Below, piece by piece: positions 25,233 to 32,720 of a stretch of DNA of 45,027 nucleotides (positions are counted from its first letter, which is position 1; the number at the start of each line of letters is the position of its first letter). The notes below the pieces were generated by a model. The model was given only the letters and a program-made list of their open reading frames with translations, ran no database searches and was not told the origin of the DNA. A program made the position numbers and the translations under genes. Source of the DNA: Sphingomonadaceae bacterium (GTDB taxonomy: Bacteria > Pseudomonadota > Alphaproteobacteria > Sphingomonadales > Sphingomonadaceae); assembly GCA_030147805.1 (NCBI GenBank), contig JASBUR010000027.1:1-45027 (forward strand). The letters run 5' to 3'.

Positions 25233-25984
25233 CCTGCGTCTCCCACCGCGGCGAGCCAGGCTTCGACCGCCGCCAGATCGGGCAGGCGGTGGGCGGCGGC
25301 GGTGGCGCGCGGCTCGCCGACCAGCACGCCATGGCCGCCGAGCGCCGCCGCCGCGGCGAAGCCCGCCTCGTCGGTATGGTCGTCGCCGACGAAGATCGGC
25401 CGCGCGCCGGCGAAGGGCGGCGCCGCCATGAAGTCGCGCAGCGCGCTGCCCTTGTCGGCGCCGCCGTCGCGGATCTCGAACACCATCTTGCCCGGCTGCA
25501 GCAGCAGCCCGTGCCGGCCGGCAATCTCGCGGGCGCGGCGCTCGGCGACCGCGGCGAGGTCGGGCGCGAGGCGGAAATGCACCGCGATGCCGAGCCCCTT
25601 GTCCTCGACGAACAGCCGCGGTTCGTCGCGCCCCAGCGCGGCGAGCTCGGCGCGGGCGCGCTCGAGGCCGGCCGAGGGGGTGGCGCGCCGCAGCTCGCCG
25701 GTCGCCAGCCGCCGGTCGAGTCCGTGGATGCCGGCGAGGCAGAGGTCGGGCATGTCGACGAGCCGCGCGACGTCGTCGAGCGCGCGGCCGCTCACGACGG
25801 CGACGCGCTGCGACAGGGCGGCGCTCGCGGCGCGCAGTGCGGCGCGCATCGGCGGGTCGATCGCCACCTCGCCGGGGCGTGGCCGGATCGCCGCGAGCGT
25901 TCCGTCGAGGTCGAGGAACAGCGCATCGCGGTGCGGCGACAGCGGCGGCGGCGCGGGCAATCCGGCGGCGGGGGGCGTCGTCAT
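25229..25984 (-). CDS. otsB: Trehalose-6-phosphate phosphatase
   Basis: A 251-aa HAD-superfamily phosphatase converting trehalose-6-phosphate to trehalose. HAD motif I is LFLDLDGTLA (catalytic Asp pair), motif II RVAVVSGR, the Lys region KMVFEIRDGGADKGSALRDF (motif III), and motif IV FVGDDHTDEAGF. I chose ATG 25984, which starts MTTPPAAGLPAPPP and gives normal length; the frame is open upstream but unlike the family. The stop overlaps the GH15 start (ATGA). The MgtC-like gene lies 122 nt upstream in the same direction. Confidence 0.93.
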   Translation of the reverse strand: MTTPPAAGLPAPPPLSPHRDALFLDLDGTLAAIRPRPGEVAIDPPMRAALRAASAALSQRVAVVSGRALDDVARLVDMPDLCLAGIHGLDRRLATGELRRATPSAGLERARAELAALGRDEPRLFVEDKGLGIAVHFRLAPDLAAVAERRAREIAGRHGLLLQPGKMVFEIRDGGADKGSALRDFMAAPPFAGARPIFVGDDHTDEAGFAAAAALGGHGVLVGEPRATAAAHRLPDLAAVEAWLAAVGDAG

Positions 25985-26106
25985 GGGCGGGCGATCGCCA
26001 GCGTCGCCGGACCGCGCCCGGCGACGCGGCCGGGACGCGAGGATCGCGGGCTGCGGCGCCGGCATCGTGCGGCGAGCAGGAACGGATGGGGCATGGCGGT
26101 CAGCGC

Positions 26107-26592
26107 TCACTCCTTCTCGTCGTCGGGGTCGGCCGAAACGGTATAATCGTCGGTAAAGGGCCGGCTCAGCGCGAGCGTTCCCACCACGGCGACGGCGAGC
26201 AGCGCCGCGAGCCACAGGAAGCCGAAGCCGCAGGCGATGCCGATCGCGCCGCCGGCCCAGATCGCCGACGCCGAGCCGGCGCCGTGGACGATATGCTTTT
26301 CGCGGAACAGCGCGCCGGCGCCCAGGAAGCCGATGCCGGTCAGGACGCCGCTGATCACCTTGGCCGGATCGACCGACAGGCTGGCGTCGTCGGCGCGGAA
26401 GGCGAACTCCACCACCGCGATGATCAGCGCGCACGACGCCACCGCGATGATCACGAAGGGCCGGAAATCGACGGGCTTGTCGCGTCGGAAGCGCTCGATG
26501 CCGAGCGCGAGCGACAGCAGCAGCGCCGCGCCCAGCCGCAGCGCGACATCGAGCCAGCCGAGGTGGAGCGGCGCGAGCGTGCCCGGTTCCAC
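26107..26592 (-). CDS. MgtC/SapB family membrane protein
   Basis: A 161-aa protein with about four to five transmembrane helices and the MgtC signature: LGIERFRRDKPVDFRPFVIIAVASC, then VISGVLTGIGFLGAGALFREK and GAGSASAIWAGGAIGIACGFG. MgtC proteins aid growth under low magnesium or modulate the F1F0 ATPase; the role here is unknown. I prefer GTG 26592 because GGAG lies 8-11 nt upstream and the family N-terminus follows directly. The ATG at 26739 would add a Pro/Arg-rich stretch unlike the family. It is first in line from a general-stress-type promoter shared with otsB-GH15-otsA. Confidence 0.85.
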   Translation of the reverse strand: MEPGTLAPLHLGWLDVALRLGAALLLSLALGIERFRRDKPVDFRPFVIIAVASCALIIAVVEFAFRADDASLSVDPAKVISGVLTGIGFLGAGALFREKHIVHGAGSASAIWAGGAIGIACGFGFLWLAALLAVAVVGTLALSRPFTDDYTVSADPDDEKE

Positions 26593-26792
26593 CTCAATGC
26601 TCCGTCGGCGCGCGCGCGGCGCCGGCCGACGCGGAGGGCGGCGGCGACAGCGGGCGGGGGGCGGCGGCCATGGACGCTCCTTCGTCGTTGCGCAGGGTCG
26701 GCCGCGCGTCCCGCAAGGCGTCGGGACGGCGACCAGCAAGGGCGCGACGGCGCGGGCCGGCGCGGACGACCGGGAACCGTCGACGGCATTTT

Positions 26793-26817
26793 AACGCGCC
26801 CGTATCGAAATGGTTCG
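26793..26817 (-). promoter_or_regulatory. EcfG-type general-stress promoter (8 of 9) ahead of MgtC and trehalose genes
   Basis: On the minus strand CGAAC (26817-26813), a 16-nt spacer and CGTT (26796-26793) match GGAAC-N16/17-CGTT except for the first base. The next start codon in that direction is the MgtC GTG about 200 nt away, so the leader is long. Trehalose synthesis is a known output of the alphaproteobacterial general stress response, which supports the call. Confidence 0.55.
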
Positions 26818-26850
26818 ATGCGCGCGCGCCGGAAGCGGCGGGTTCCGCCG

Positions 26851-27654
26851 CTACGCCGCGTCCGGCGCCGCTGCGCCGCGCGCGACCTCGCCGACGAGCC
26901 CGAGGTCGAGCCCGGCCGCGTCGGCAATGCCGACGGCGACCGCCACGTCCTTGTCGACGTAGAAGCGCATGCGTGCGGCGTTCGCGGCGATATTCCCCCC
27001 TTCGCCGATGATGGCGAGCGCGCGGCTGGCGGCGCTGCAGCGGCCGAGCACCTCGGCGACGGTGGCGGCGTCGAAGCCGGCGTCGCCCGCCAGCCGGAAG
27101 GCGTCCTCGGCCAGCCGCACCTGCGCGGCGAACAGCAGGTTGTTGATGAGCTTCAGCTGCATTCCGGCGCCCGTCGGGCCGACGTGGCGGACGCAGGCGG
27201 CATAGCTTTCGAACAGCGGCCGCGCGCGCGCCACCGCGGCGTCGCGGCCGCCCGCCATCACGGTGAGCGTGCCGTCGATCGCCTGCGCCGGCGTGCCGCT
27301 GAACGCGCCGTCGATCACCTCGACCCCCGGCGGCGCCGATGCGGCGAGGCCGCGCGACAGATCGGGGTTTCCCGTGGTGTGGACGACGAGGATGGTGCCG
27401 GGGCGCAGCCGGGCGAGCAGCCGCTCGCCGTCGATCAGCGCGCGCAGCTGCGCGTCGTCGAAGACGTTGAGGCACAGCAGCTCGGCGTGCGCGACGACCT
27501 CGGCGAGGTCGGTCGACAACCGGCCGCCGTCCGCGACGAGCGCGCGATGGTCGGGCCGCCCGCGCGTCAGGCCGACAACGTCATGCCCGGCCCGCGCCGC
27601 GCAGCGCGCCATCGCGAGACCCATCATGCCGAGCCCGATCCAGCCGACGCGCAT
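26851..27654 (-). CDS. 3-hydroxyisobutyrate dehydrogenase-family oxidoreductase
   Basis: A 267-aa beta-hydroxyacid dehydrogenase. The NAD(P) site GWIGLGMMGLAMA is at 4-16. The substrate signature is DGAFSGTPAQAIDGTLTVMAGG, and the catalytic Lys sits in GPTGAGMQLKLINNLL (G-x3-K-x3-N pattern). Enzymes of this family reduce or oxidise small 3-hydroxyacids. ATG 27654 has an AGGAGAG ribosome site formed by the end of the upstream SnoaL-like gene, 2 nt away, so the pair is one operon. The substrate is unknown. The tail EVARGAAAPDAA looks short compared with 290-300-aa family members. Confidence 0.87.
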   Translation of the reverse strand: MRVGWIGLGMMGLAMARCAARAGHDVVGLTRGRPDHRALVADGGRLSTDLAEVVAHAELLCLNVFDDAQLRALIDGERLLARLRPGTILVVHTTGNPDLSRGLAASAPPGVEVIDGAFSGTPAQAIDGTLTVMAGGRDAAVARARPLFESYAACVRHVGPTGAGMQLKLINNLLFAAQVRLAEDAFRLAGDAGFDAATVAEVLGRCSAASRALAIIGEGGNIAANAARMRFYVDKDVAVAVGIADAAGLDLGLVGEVARGAAAPDAA

Positions 27655-27656
27655 CT

Positions 27657-28205
27657 TCAGCTCTCCTCGGCGGCGGTCGGCGCGACCCCGGCGCGCAACA
27701 GCGCGCGCGGCTCGGCGCCGCCATCGAGCACGCGGTTGGTGCGCGCCGCGACGCGCCAGCCCGCCGCGGTGCGCACCAGCTCCCAGCGGTTGGCGGAGAC
27801 GCGCGCGACGACGAACTGCGCGCCGTCCCAGCGGTAGAGCTGCGCATAGCCGGTGGCGACCGCGGTATCGCCCGACAGCTGCACGTGCGGCAGGCCGATG
27901 ACATGGCCGGCGCCGCCGTCGATGATCGAGCGATGGCCGGGGCCGCGCACCATCGCGGCGATCTCGGCGCGCGAATAGGCGGCGCCCGCCCAGCCCTCCC
28001 GGGCGACGGGCGCGCCGTTGGCGGGCTTCGGCCCGCCGCCCCAGTCGTAGACGCCATCCTCGACCCATAGCGCGGCGGTCGCCTCGGCGTCGCCGCTGTC
28101 GACGAGCGGCCCGTAGGCGCTCAGCAGCTGGTAGATTGCCAGCCGGTCCTCGAGCTCGCGCAGCCGGCTTTCCAGCCGCGCCAGCCGGGCCTCAGTGTCG
28201 CTCAT
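27657..28205 (-). CDS. SnoaL/NTF2-like protein
   Basis: A 182-aa protein with an N-terminal coiled-coil-like helix (LARLESRLRELEDRLAIYQLLSAYG) followed by a SnoaL-like cone fold (LWVEDGVYDWGG, SGDTAVATGYAQLYRW, NRWELVRTAAGWRVAARTNRVLDG). ATG 28205 follows GGGAGG. The family contains small cyclases, dehydratases and non-catalytic binders; many act on aromatic or steroid-like substrates. The dehydrogenase directly downstream implies a joint catabolic step, but no substrate can be named. It is divergent from a second SnoaL-like gene 88 nt away. Confidence 0.8.
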   Translation of the reverse strand: MSDTEARLARLESRLRELEDRLAIYQLLSAYGPLVDSGDAEATAALWVEDGVYDWGGGPKPANGAPVAREGWAGAAYSRAEIAAMVRGPGHRSIIDGGAGHVIGLPHVQLSGDTAVATGYAQLYRWDGAQFVVARVSANRWELVRTAAGWRVAARTNRVLDGGAEPRALLRAGVAPTAAEES

Positions 28206-28293
28206 GCCTGCCTCCCTCATGCGCCCCTCCCTACCGCTCGCATCATATAGAGGATAGAGCGGGAGCCACCGGAATCGACGGGAGGGACAGCGC

Positions 28294-28800
28294 ATGGATG
28301 CCACGGAGAAGCTGGTCGCGATCGAGGAGATCAAGGCGCTTTTCGCTAGGCGTGTCCGCGCGATGGACCAGAAGGACTGGGCGCTCTACGACACCTGCCA
28401 CGCGCCGCACGCGGTGCTGAAGTCGTTCAGCGGCGCGCAGACCGGCCTCGCCGCGCTCGCCGACGACGGCGGCGTGCCGACCGCGACCGGCAAGGCGGCG
28501 ATCCTCGCCGCGATCCGCGCGCTGCTCGACGGCGAGACCAAGGTGACGACCGTCCACCATGCGCACACCCCCGAGATCACGCTGACCAGCGACACGACCG
28601 CGACGGGCATCTGGGCGATGGAGGATCTGCTGTGGTGGTGCGACGACGGCGTCGAGCAGCGCTTCCAGGGCTGGGGCCATTATTACGAGACCTACGAGAA
28701 GATCGACGGCGCCTGGCTGATCGCCAGCCGCACGCTGACGCGGCTGCGCACCGTCGAGACGCCGGATTTCTTTCGCTATCTGGCGAAGCGGCCGGCGTAG
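28294..28800 (+). CDS. SnoaL-like (nuclear transport factor 2 fold) protein
   Basis: A 168-aa protein of the SnoaL_4 type. It has an N-terminal helix EEIKALFARRVRAMDQKDWALYDTCHAPHAVLKSF, a histidine-rich strand TVHHAHTPEITL (His in a position often catalytic or ligand-binding), GIWAMEDLLWW, GHYYETYEKIDGAWLIASRTLTRLR. GGAGGGACAGC precedes ATG 28294. It lies at the end of the core chromosome; its stop is only 5 nt from the tRNA-Leu fragment. Same fold as the divergent neighbour, so the two may act in one pathway. Confidence 0.85.
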   Translation: MDATEKLVAIEEIKALFARRVRAMDQKDWALYDTCHAPHAVLKSFSGAQTGLAALADDGGVPTATGKAAILAAIRALLDGETKVTTVHHAHTPEITLTSDTTATGIWAMEDLLWWCDDGVEQRFQGWGHYYETYEKIDGAWLIASRTLTRLRTVETPDFFRYLAKRPA

Positions 28801-28805
28801 ATTTC

Positions 28806-28876
28806 TGGTGCCCACGGCCGGGATCGAACCGGCACGATCCTTACGGAACGAGAGATTTTAAGTCTCTTGCGTCTAC
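28806..28876 (-). tRNA. 3' fragment of tRNA-Leu (anticodon UAA), island junction
   Basis: Read on the minus strand, this is the end of the D arm (GTAGACGC), an anticodon arm AGAGA-CTTAAAA-TCTCT with anticodon TAA, a long variable arm, the T arm GCCGG-TTCGATC-CCGGC, the acceptor strand CGTGGGC, and ACCA. The 5' partner GCCCACG and first half of the D arm should follow within about 16 nt but are absent: the sequence turns AT-rich (TCTTTTTA). The gene is therefore truncated. Phage-type integrases commonly recombine inside tRNA 3' ends and leave exactly this displaced fragment at one end of the insert. Confidence 0.8.
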
Positions 28877-29406
28877 TAAAAAGATGCTTAATAACAATAC
28901 ATTACGATTAAAAGATCGTCTCGTGTGAAGGTTTTTGTGTACTTGTTTCACCTCCACTCACTTTCGGGGCGTGTGTTCATTGCAATTGCGCACGCGTTCG
29001 GGCCGCCATCACCCATTGCATAGGCCCAAGATTGTGTGAGCTCATAGCTCTCGCATCTCGTCGAGTATGTCCGCCTAGTTATGAGATACCTGCGCCAAAT
29101 GATCAGGGCGATCCGGCGTGCCCGGTCTCGTCATCGATGAACTCGGTGCGGGAGGTTGCTAGAGCCTTTGGGAAGGCTGGCTTATCGCCGTCAAGGAAGT
29201 GATCAGCTTCCTCGCAAAAGCAGATCGACTCATAATGCCTGCTGGCTTATTCATCTACGCGTAGGTTTGAAATCTATGCTCAGTGACGGGTTCGTGCTCC
29301 GCCGGAAACGTCGCGTAGCGTAAGCGTCCTTCCAAGATTTGTGGAGATTCTCGTAAGCGTCACCTCGCGGTCTTCGGCAGGAAGCGGTTTAGTCGAGGAG
29401 CGGATT
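28877..29406. other. 530-nt gene-free, lower-GC stretch inside the island edge
   Basis: I see no convincing coding frame, RNA fold or repeat. Several short palindromes and AT-rich patches (28880-28935) are present. It may be eroded island sequence or the far side of an attachment region. Confidence 0.5.
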
Positions 29407-30354
29407 ATGACGATTAAGCGATCTGCGCTCAATGATCATGAGCATTTCCGCTTGCTTGCTGAGACGAGCAGCGACGTCATCGCCCGGATAGACGCGGATT
29501 TCTGCTTCACCTATCTTTCTCCCTCCGCCGAGAACATGTTCAAGCGTTCGATCGCCGACACTATAGGCCAGTCGGCCTTGGCCTTCATTCATCCCGACGA
29601 CACCCCAATCGTCACCGCGGCTACAGCGCGTATTCTGAGAGGCGAAACCGACAGTTCGACCGTCACGACGCGCGTAATTCGCGGCGATGGCACTCTTCTT
29701 TGGGTCGAGACGGCCTCTCGGCAGATTGGTGCATATGAGCCTGGCAAGCCCGGCGATCGGGTCCTGGTGATGCGAGACGTGACCGAGCGCAAAGCTCTGG
29801 AAGAGCGCCTCACCGAGTTGGCGATGAAAGACGGGCTTACAGGGCTGGCCAATCGTAGGGCGTTCGACGAGGCTCTCGCTCGGGAGTGGTCGCGTGCCGC
29901 CAGCGAGGGTTCGCACCTGTCCCTGCTACTTCTCGACCTCGATCATTTCAAATTGTTCAACGACAGTTACGGTCACCAAGTGGGAGATGACTGCCTTCGC
30001 GCCGTCGCTTCCGCATTGCGACCTGTAGCGCGCAATCCCGATGATCTGGTCGCTCGCTATGGTGGCGAGGAAATCGCAATAATCCTCGCTCGTGGAGACA
30101 GCAATGACGCTGCCACTGCAGCAGCAAAGGCGTGCGAGTTCGTGGAGGCGCTTGCCATCCCTCATAAGGCGTCGTCAGTCCCCGCAGGTGTGGTCACCGT
30201 CAGCATTGGCGTAGCTACCGCGGTAGCGAGGAACGGTGGTCGCGAGGATGTGCCGAGCGCCCTTTTAGCTGCGGCCGACAGGGCGCTTTACCAAGCAAAG
30301 GGGGCCGGACGTAATTGCTACGAAGCTACGCTGGTTATCGGCGCGCGCGCTTAG
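29407..30354 (+). CDS. PAS-GGDEF diguanylate cyclase
   Basis: A 315-aa soluble signalling protein. A PAS domain spans about 11-125 (HFRLLAETSSDVIARIDADFCFTYLSPSAENMF, HPDD, GTLLWVETASRQI) with a PAC tail VMRDVTERKALEERL. It is followed by a GGDEF domain from KDGLTGLANRRAFDEAL to LYQAKGAGRNCYE. The active-site loop reads GGEEI (219-223), close to the functional GGEEF, and the metal-site FKLFNDSYGHQVGD is intact, so synthesis of c-di-GMP is expected. The inhibitory RxxD site is not in register: the Arg position is Asn210. ATG 29407 follows GAGGAG. It has no membrane segment. GC content is lower than in the core genes. Confidence 0.92.
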   Translation: MTIKRSALNDHEHFRLLAETSSDVIARIDADFCFTYLSPSAENMFKRSIADTIGQSALAFIHPDDTPIVTAATARILRGETDSSTVTTRVIRGDGTLLWVETASRQIGAYEPGKPGDRVLVMRDVTERKALEERLTELAMKDGLTGLANRRAFDEALAREWSRAASEGSHLSLLLLDLDHFKLFNDSYGHQVGDDCLRAVASALRPVARNPDDLVARYGGEEIAIILARGDSNDAATAAAKACEFVEALAIPHKASSVPAGVVTVSIGVATAVARNGGREDVPSALLAAADRALYQAKGAGRNCYEATLVIGARA

Positions 30355-30469
30355 CCACTTAAGCGCTGCCAGCAGCGGGATCCATTTCATATGACTATGG
30401 CGTCCCTAAGGCTCTTCTCTGTCGAATGTGAGTTTCCGGCATCCCGACATCCCTTAGGGTGAGAAGTTG

Positions 30470-31135
30470 AGGTAGACTGAGGAGCAGATTGTGTTCGCGT
30501 CGAAGGAGGCGGTAACGGACACGCGGGTGGCCGAATTTCTCCTCCGGACGAGCGTCAGCGAGCAGAGCTTTTACGGAAAAGCTGGCGGCGGGCCGGGCCG
30601 ACGAGTTGCGGAGCCTGAAGCCGCTCGGGACGAGAATCGCAAGCTCAAGCAACTCGTGGCCGACCTTAACCGCAGCGGTGCCTGATCTCCACGGATCGAG
30701 CGGTACCGAATGAGGAGTGATCGACGCCGAGCGCCACCCAGTTTCACCGCTCGTTCGTGCCTTGTGCCGTCAGGACGGGCGATGATCTCGTGCCGAGCTC
30801 AGGCGTCGGGGATTTTCTGACAGGACGTCCTGGACGAAATGCTTGTCGAGGCGGCGCATCCCCGATCTGGCGGCTGCGTGATCAAGTTACGGCTGTTTCC
30901 GCATCTCTATCCTATTTCGGCGGAAGGCTGGGCCGTCAGTCGCAAGCGCGTTTACCGGCTGTATCGCAGGGATAAACTGAGCCTCCGGTCCGAGAGGCCA
31001 CGCCGCAACTTAAGTGCAGCCTTACGGCAGCCGGCGCCGTCGGCGCCCAACGAGCCCTGGTCGACGGGACTTCGTCTCGGATGGAGGAGAAACCGGCGGG
31101 GGCCCAACCGGATACGCGTTCGCTCTGAGGCTTGA
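30470..31135 (+). pseudogene. Decayed IS3-family transposase (orfA and orfB remnants)
   Basis: Frame fragments from 30476 read TEEQIVFASKEAVTDTRVAEF and DENRKLKQLVADLN, the start and end of an IS3-type OrfA. A stop codon replaces its 5' end and the middle is altered. Farther on, the frame from about 30839 reads EGWAVSRKRVYRLYRRDKLSLR and APNEPWSTG, matching the OrfB region before the catalytic core (usually KRVYRLYRE..L.LR and APNE.WSMDF). The frame then breaks, and the DDE catalytic core is missing. No terminal inverted repeats are identified. It is a non-functional relic. Confidence 0.75.
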
Positions 31136-31256
31136 CGCTCTAGATGCCGACGCCTTGGTGGGCTCAAAGTAGAGGATGCTCACTCGAGCGGCGCGTCGAA
31201 AAATGATAGGGCGCTTGCCTAACTAAACGAGGCTTCGGGCATTTATCTGCTAAGTT

Positions 31257-31784
31257 TCAAATCGAGGTCTGGCGGCGGGTCATAACCGGTTGAACCCGTG
31301 TTGGATTGGCCGCTCCGATCGTCGCTTCCATGCGAGCAAGTCGGCATGTCATGCCGCGTAGCAGCCGCTGAAATGTGTCGAAGTCGTCGCGAGAAGTGTC
31401 AGCCCACATGACGTCATAAAGCGCGTCAGCTTCCTCGCGAAGGCGCGGTACCAGCCGCTTCACTTCACCGACGGCGTGAACGCGCCAGACGCGTCGGTCT
31501 GAGGCAGATACCCGTCGCTCGACGAAGCCCAGTTCCACCAATCGGTCGATGGCCTGGCCGACGGTCGCACGTTCGAGTTCAAGCGCCCGCGCAAGCTCAG
31601 TCTGCGTCATTCCTTCGGTACGCAGGATGTGGACTATGATCCGCCATTGCGTGCGCGACAAACCGGTTGCCTGGATGCGGCGTTCGAACGATCGCCGGAG
31701 GGTGCGACTGATCTCCTCCATAAGGAAGGCGATCTCGTCTGCTGGGGTGACGAGCACATCCTGCGCAGGCGCTTCGACGGGCAT
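31257..31784 (-). CDS. MarR-family transcriptional regulator
   Basis: A 175-aa winged-helix protein. The recognition region reads MTQTELARALELERATVGQAIDRLVELGFVERR (59-91), with the wing and its conserved Asp-Arg-Arg (96-98) in SASDRRVWRVHAV. Dimerisation helices flank it. MarR proteins usually repress adjacent genes and are released by aromatic ligands. It is divergent from the hydrolase-thioesterase-RND operon; the 75-nt gap carries a candidate promoter with an inverted repeat. Control of that operon is inferred from position. Confidence 0.9.
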   Translation of the reverse strand: MPVEAPAQDVLVTPADEIAFLMEEISRTLRRSFERRIQATGLSRTQWRIIVHILRTEGMTQTELARALELERATVGQAIDRLVELGFVERRVSASDRRVWRVHAVGEVKRLVPRLREEADALYDVMWADTSRDDFDTFQRLLRGMTCRLARMEATIGAANPTRVQPVMTRRQTSI

Positions 31785-31795
31785 CGCCTCTCTCT

Positions 31796-31831
31796 AAGGC
31801 GGATTGACGCCAAGTTAAAGCGCCTTATTGT
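31796..31831 (+). promoter_or_regulatory. Candidate promoter and operator between marR-like and hydrolase genes
   Basis: TTGACG (31804-31809), a 16-nt spacer and TATTGT (31826-31831) form a rightward promoter about 30 nt before the hydrolase start. An inverted repeat AAGGCG (31796-31801) / CGCCTT (31821-31826) brackets the -35 and spacer, a suitable place for MarR to block polymerase. Confidence 0.5.
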
Positions 31832-31859
31832 AAAGGTCCTCACAAAATAGGGCAGAGCG

Positions 31860-32720
31860 TTGGCTGAATGGACGTTTCGAGGAGCCGATGGGGAATCGCT
31901 CGTGGCCGACGCGGAGGGGCCGCAGAGCGGGCCGATCGTCCTGCTCGCGCACGGCGGTGGTCAAACCCGGCATGCATGGCGCCGCACAGCGACAACCTTG
32001 GGGAGGCTTGGTTGGCGCACGCTGGCGCTCGACCTGCGCGGACACGGCGATAGTGAATGGTCTGCGGCAGGTCATTATCGTGTCGATGATTTCGCAGCCG
32101 ACCTTGTAGCGGTTGCTGACCAGCTCGACGATGCGCCGGCGGTGGTTGGCGCATCGCTCGGCGGGTTGGCGGGCTTGCTCGCTGAAGGCGAGCAACGGCC
32201 CGGGAGTTTCGCATCGCTGACGTTGGTCGACATCGCGCCCACAATGGAGCCAGGCGGGGTCGCGAAGGTGATGGGTTTCATGGGCGCACATCTTGAGACG
32301 GGCTTCGCTTCGCTCGACGAAGCGGCCGCGGTGATCAGCGGTTATACGCAGAAGCAGCGCGGGCGCAGCGAAAGCAGCGGCCTCGCCCGCTATCTACGTC
32401 GCGGTGGCGACGGCCGCTACCGATGGCACTGGGATCCCCGTTTTATCACATCCGTCACCACGACCTCGGGGGAGAATCGCCAGTCCCGACTGGCCGAGGC
32501 GGCCACTAACCTGAAACTACCCGTCCACTTGGTACGCGGCGGCATGAGCGACCTCGTCAGCGAAGAAGGCGCTGCCGACTTCCGCCGGTTGGTCCCGCAC
32601 GCTGCCTACACGGACATCGCTGGCGCGGGTCACATGGTGGTCGGCGATAGGAACGACGCTTTCTGCGCGGCCATCGCCGAGTTCCTCGGCCCCGCGTGCT
32701 CCGCGAGACAGCACAAATGA
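31860..32720 (+). CDS. Alpha/beta hydrolase
   Basis: A 286-aa alpha/beta-hydrolase. The oxyanion segment LLAHGGGQTRHAWR is at 28-41. The nucleophile is Ser99 in the elbow GASLGG, the acid probably Asp231 in GGMSDLVS, and the base His258 in GAGHMV. Family members are esterases, lactonases, epoxide or C-C hydrolases; the sequence does not separate these. The start is TTG 31860, after AGGGCAGAG; no nearby ATG fits as well. It is the first gene of a five-gene unit and overlaps the next start by 4 nt (ATGA). The MarR control and an RND pump in the same unit suggest detoxification of a small hydrophobic compound. Confidence 0.85.
   Translation: MAEWTFRGADGESLVADAEGPQSGPIVLLAHGGGQTRHAWRRTATTLGRLGWRTLALDLRGHGDSEWSAAGHYRVDDFAADLVAVADQLDDAPAVVGASLGGLAGLLAEGEQRPGSFASLTLVDIAPTMEPGGVAKVMGFMGAHLETGFASLDEAAAVISGYTQKQRGRSESSGLARYLRRGGDGRYRWHWDPRFITSVTTTSGENRQSRLAEAATNLKLPVHLVRGGMSDLVSEEGAADFRRLVPHAAYTDIAGAGHMVVGDRNDAFCAAIAEFLGPACSARQHK

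Noticed and set aside
23631..26156. 841-codon plus-strand open frame across the trehalose block
   Set aside because: Antisense to GH15 and otsB, with a repetitive Arg/Ala/Asp-rich composition and no domain.
26773..26798. Plus-strand GGAAC as an EcfG promoter
   Set aside because: At 16-17 nt spacing the next four bases are ACGC or CGCG, not CGTT, and no rightward gene follows.
30404..30459. CCCTAAGG/CCTTAGGG inverted repeat as IS terminal repeats
   Set aside because: Arms are only 8 nt, lie on the same side of the relic, and do not resemble IS3-family ends.
31841..31853. TCACAAAATAGGG as a fourth copy of the GCACA-N3-TGTGC motif
   Set aside because: Only the left half matches (9 of 13), and it lies too close to the hydrolase start.
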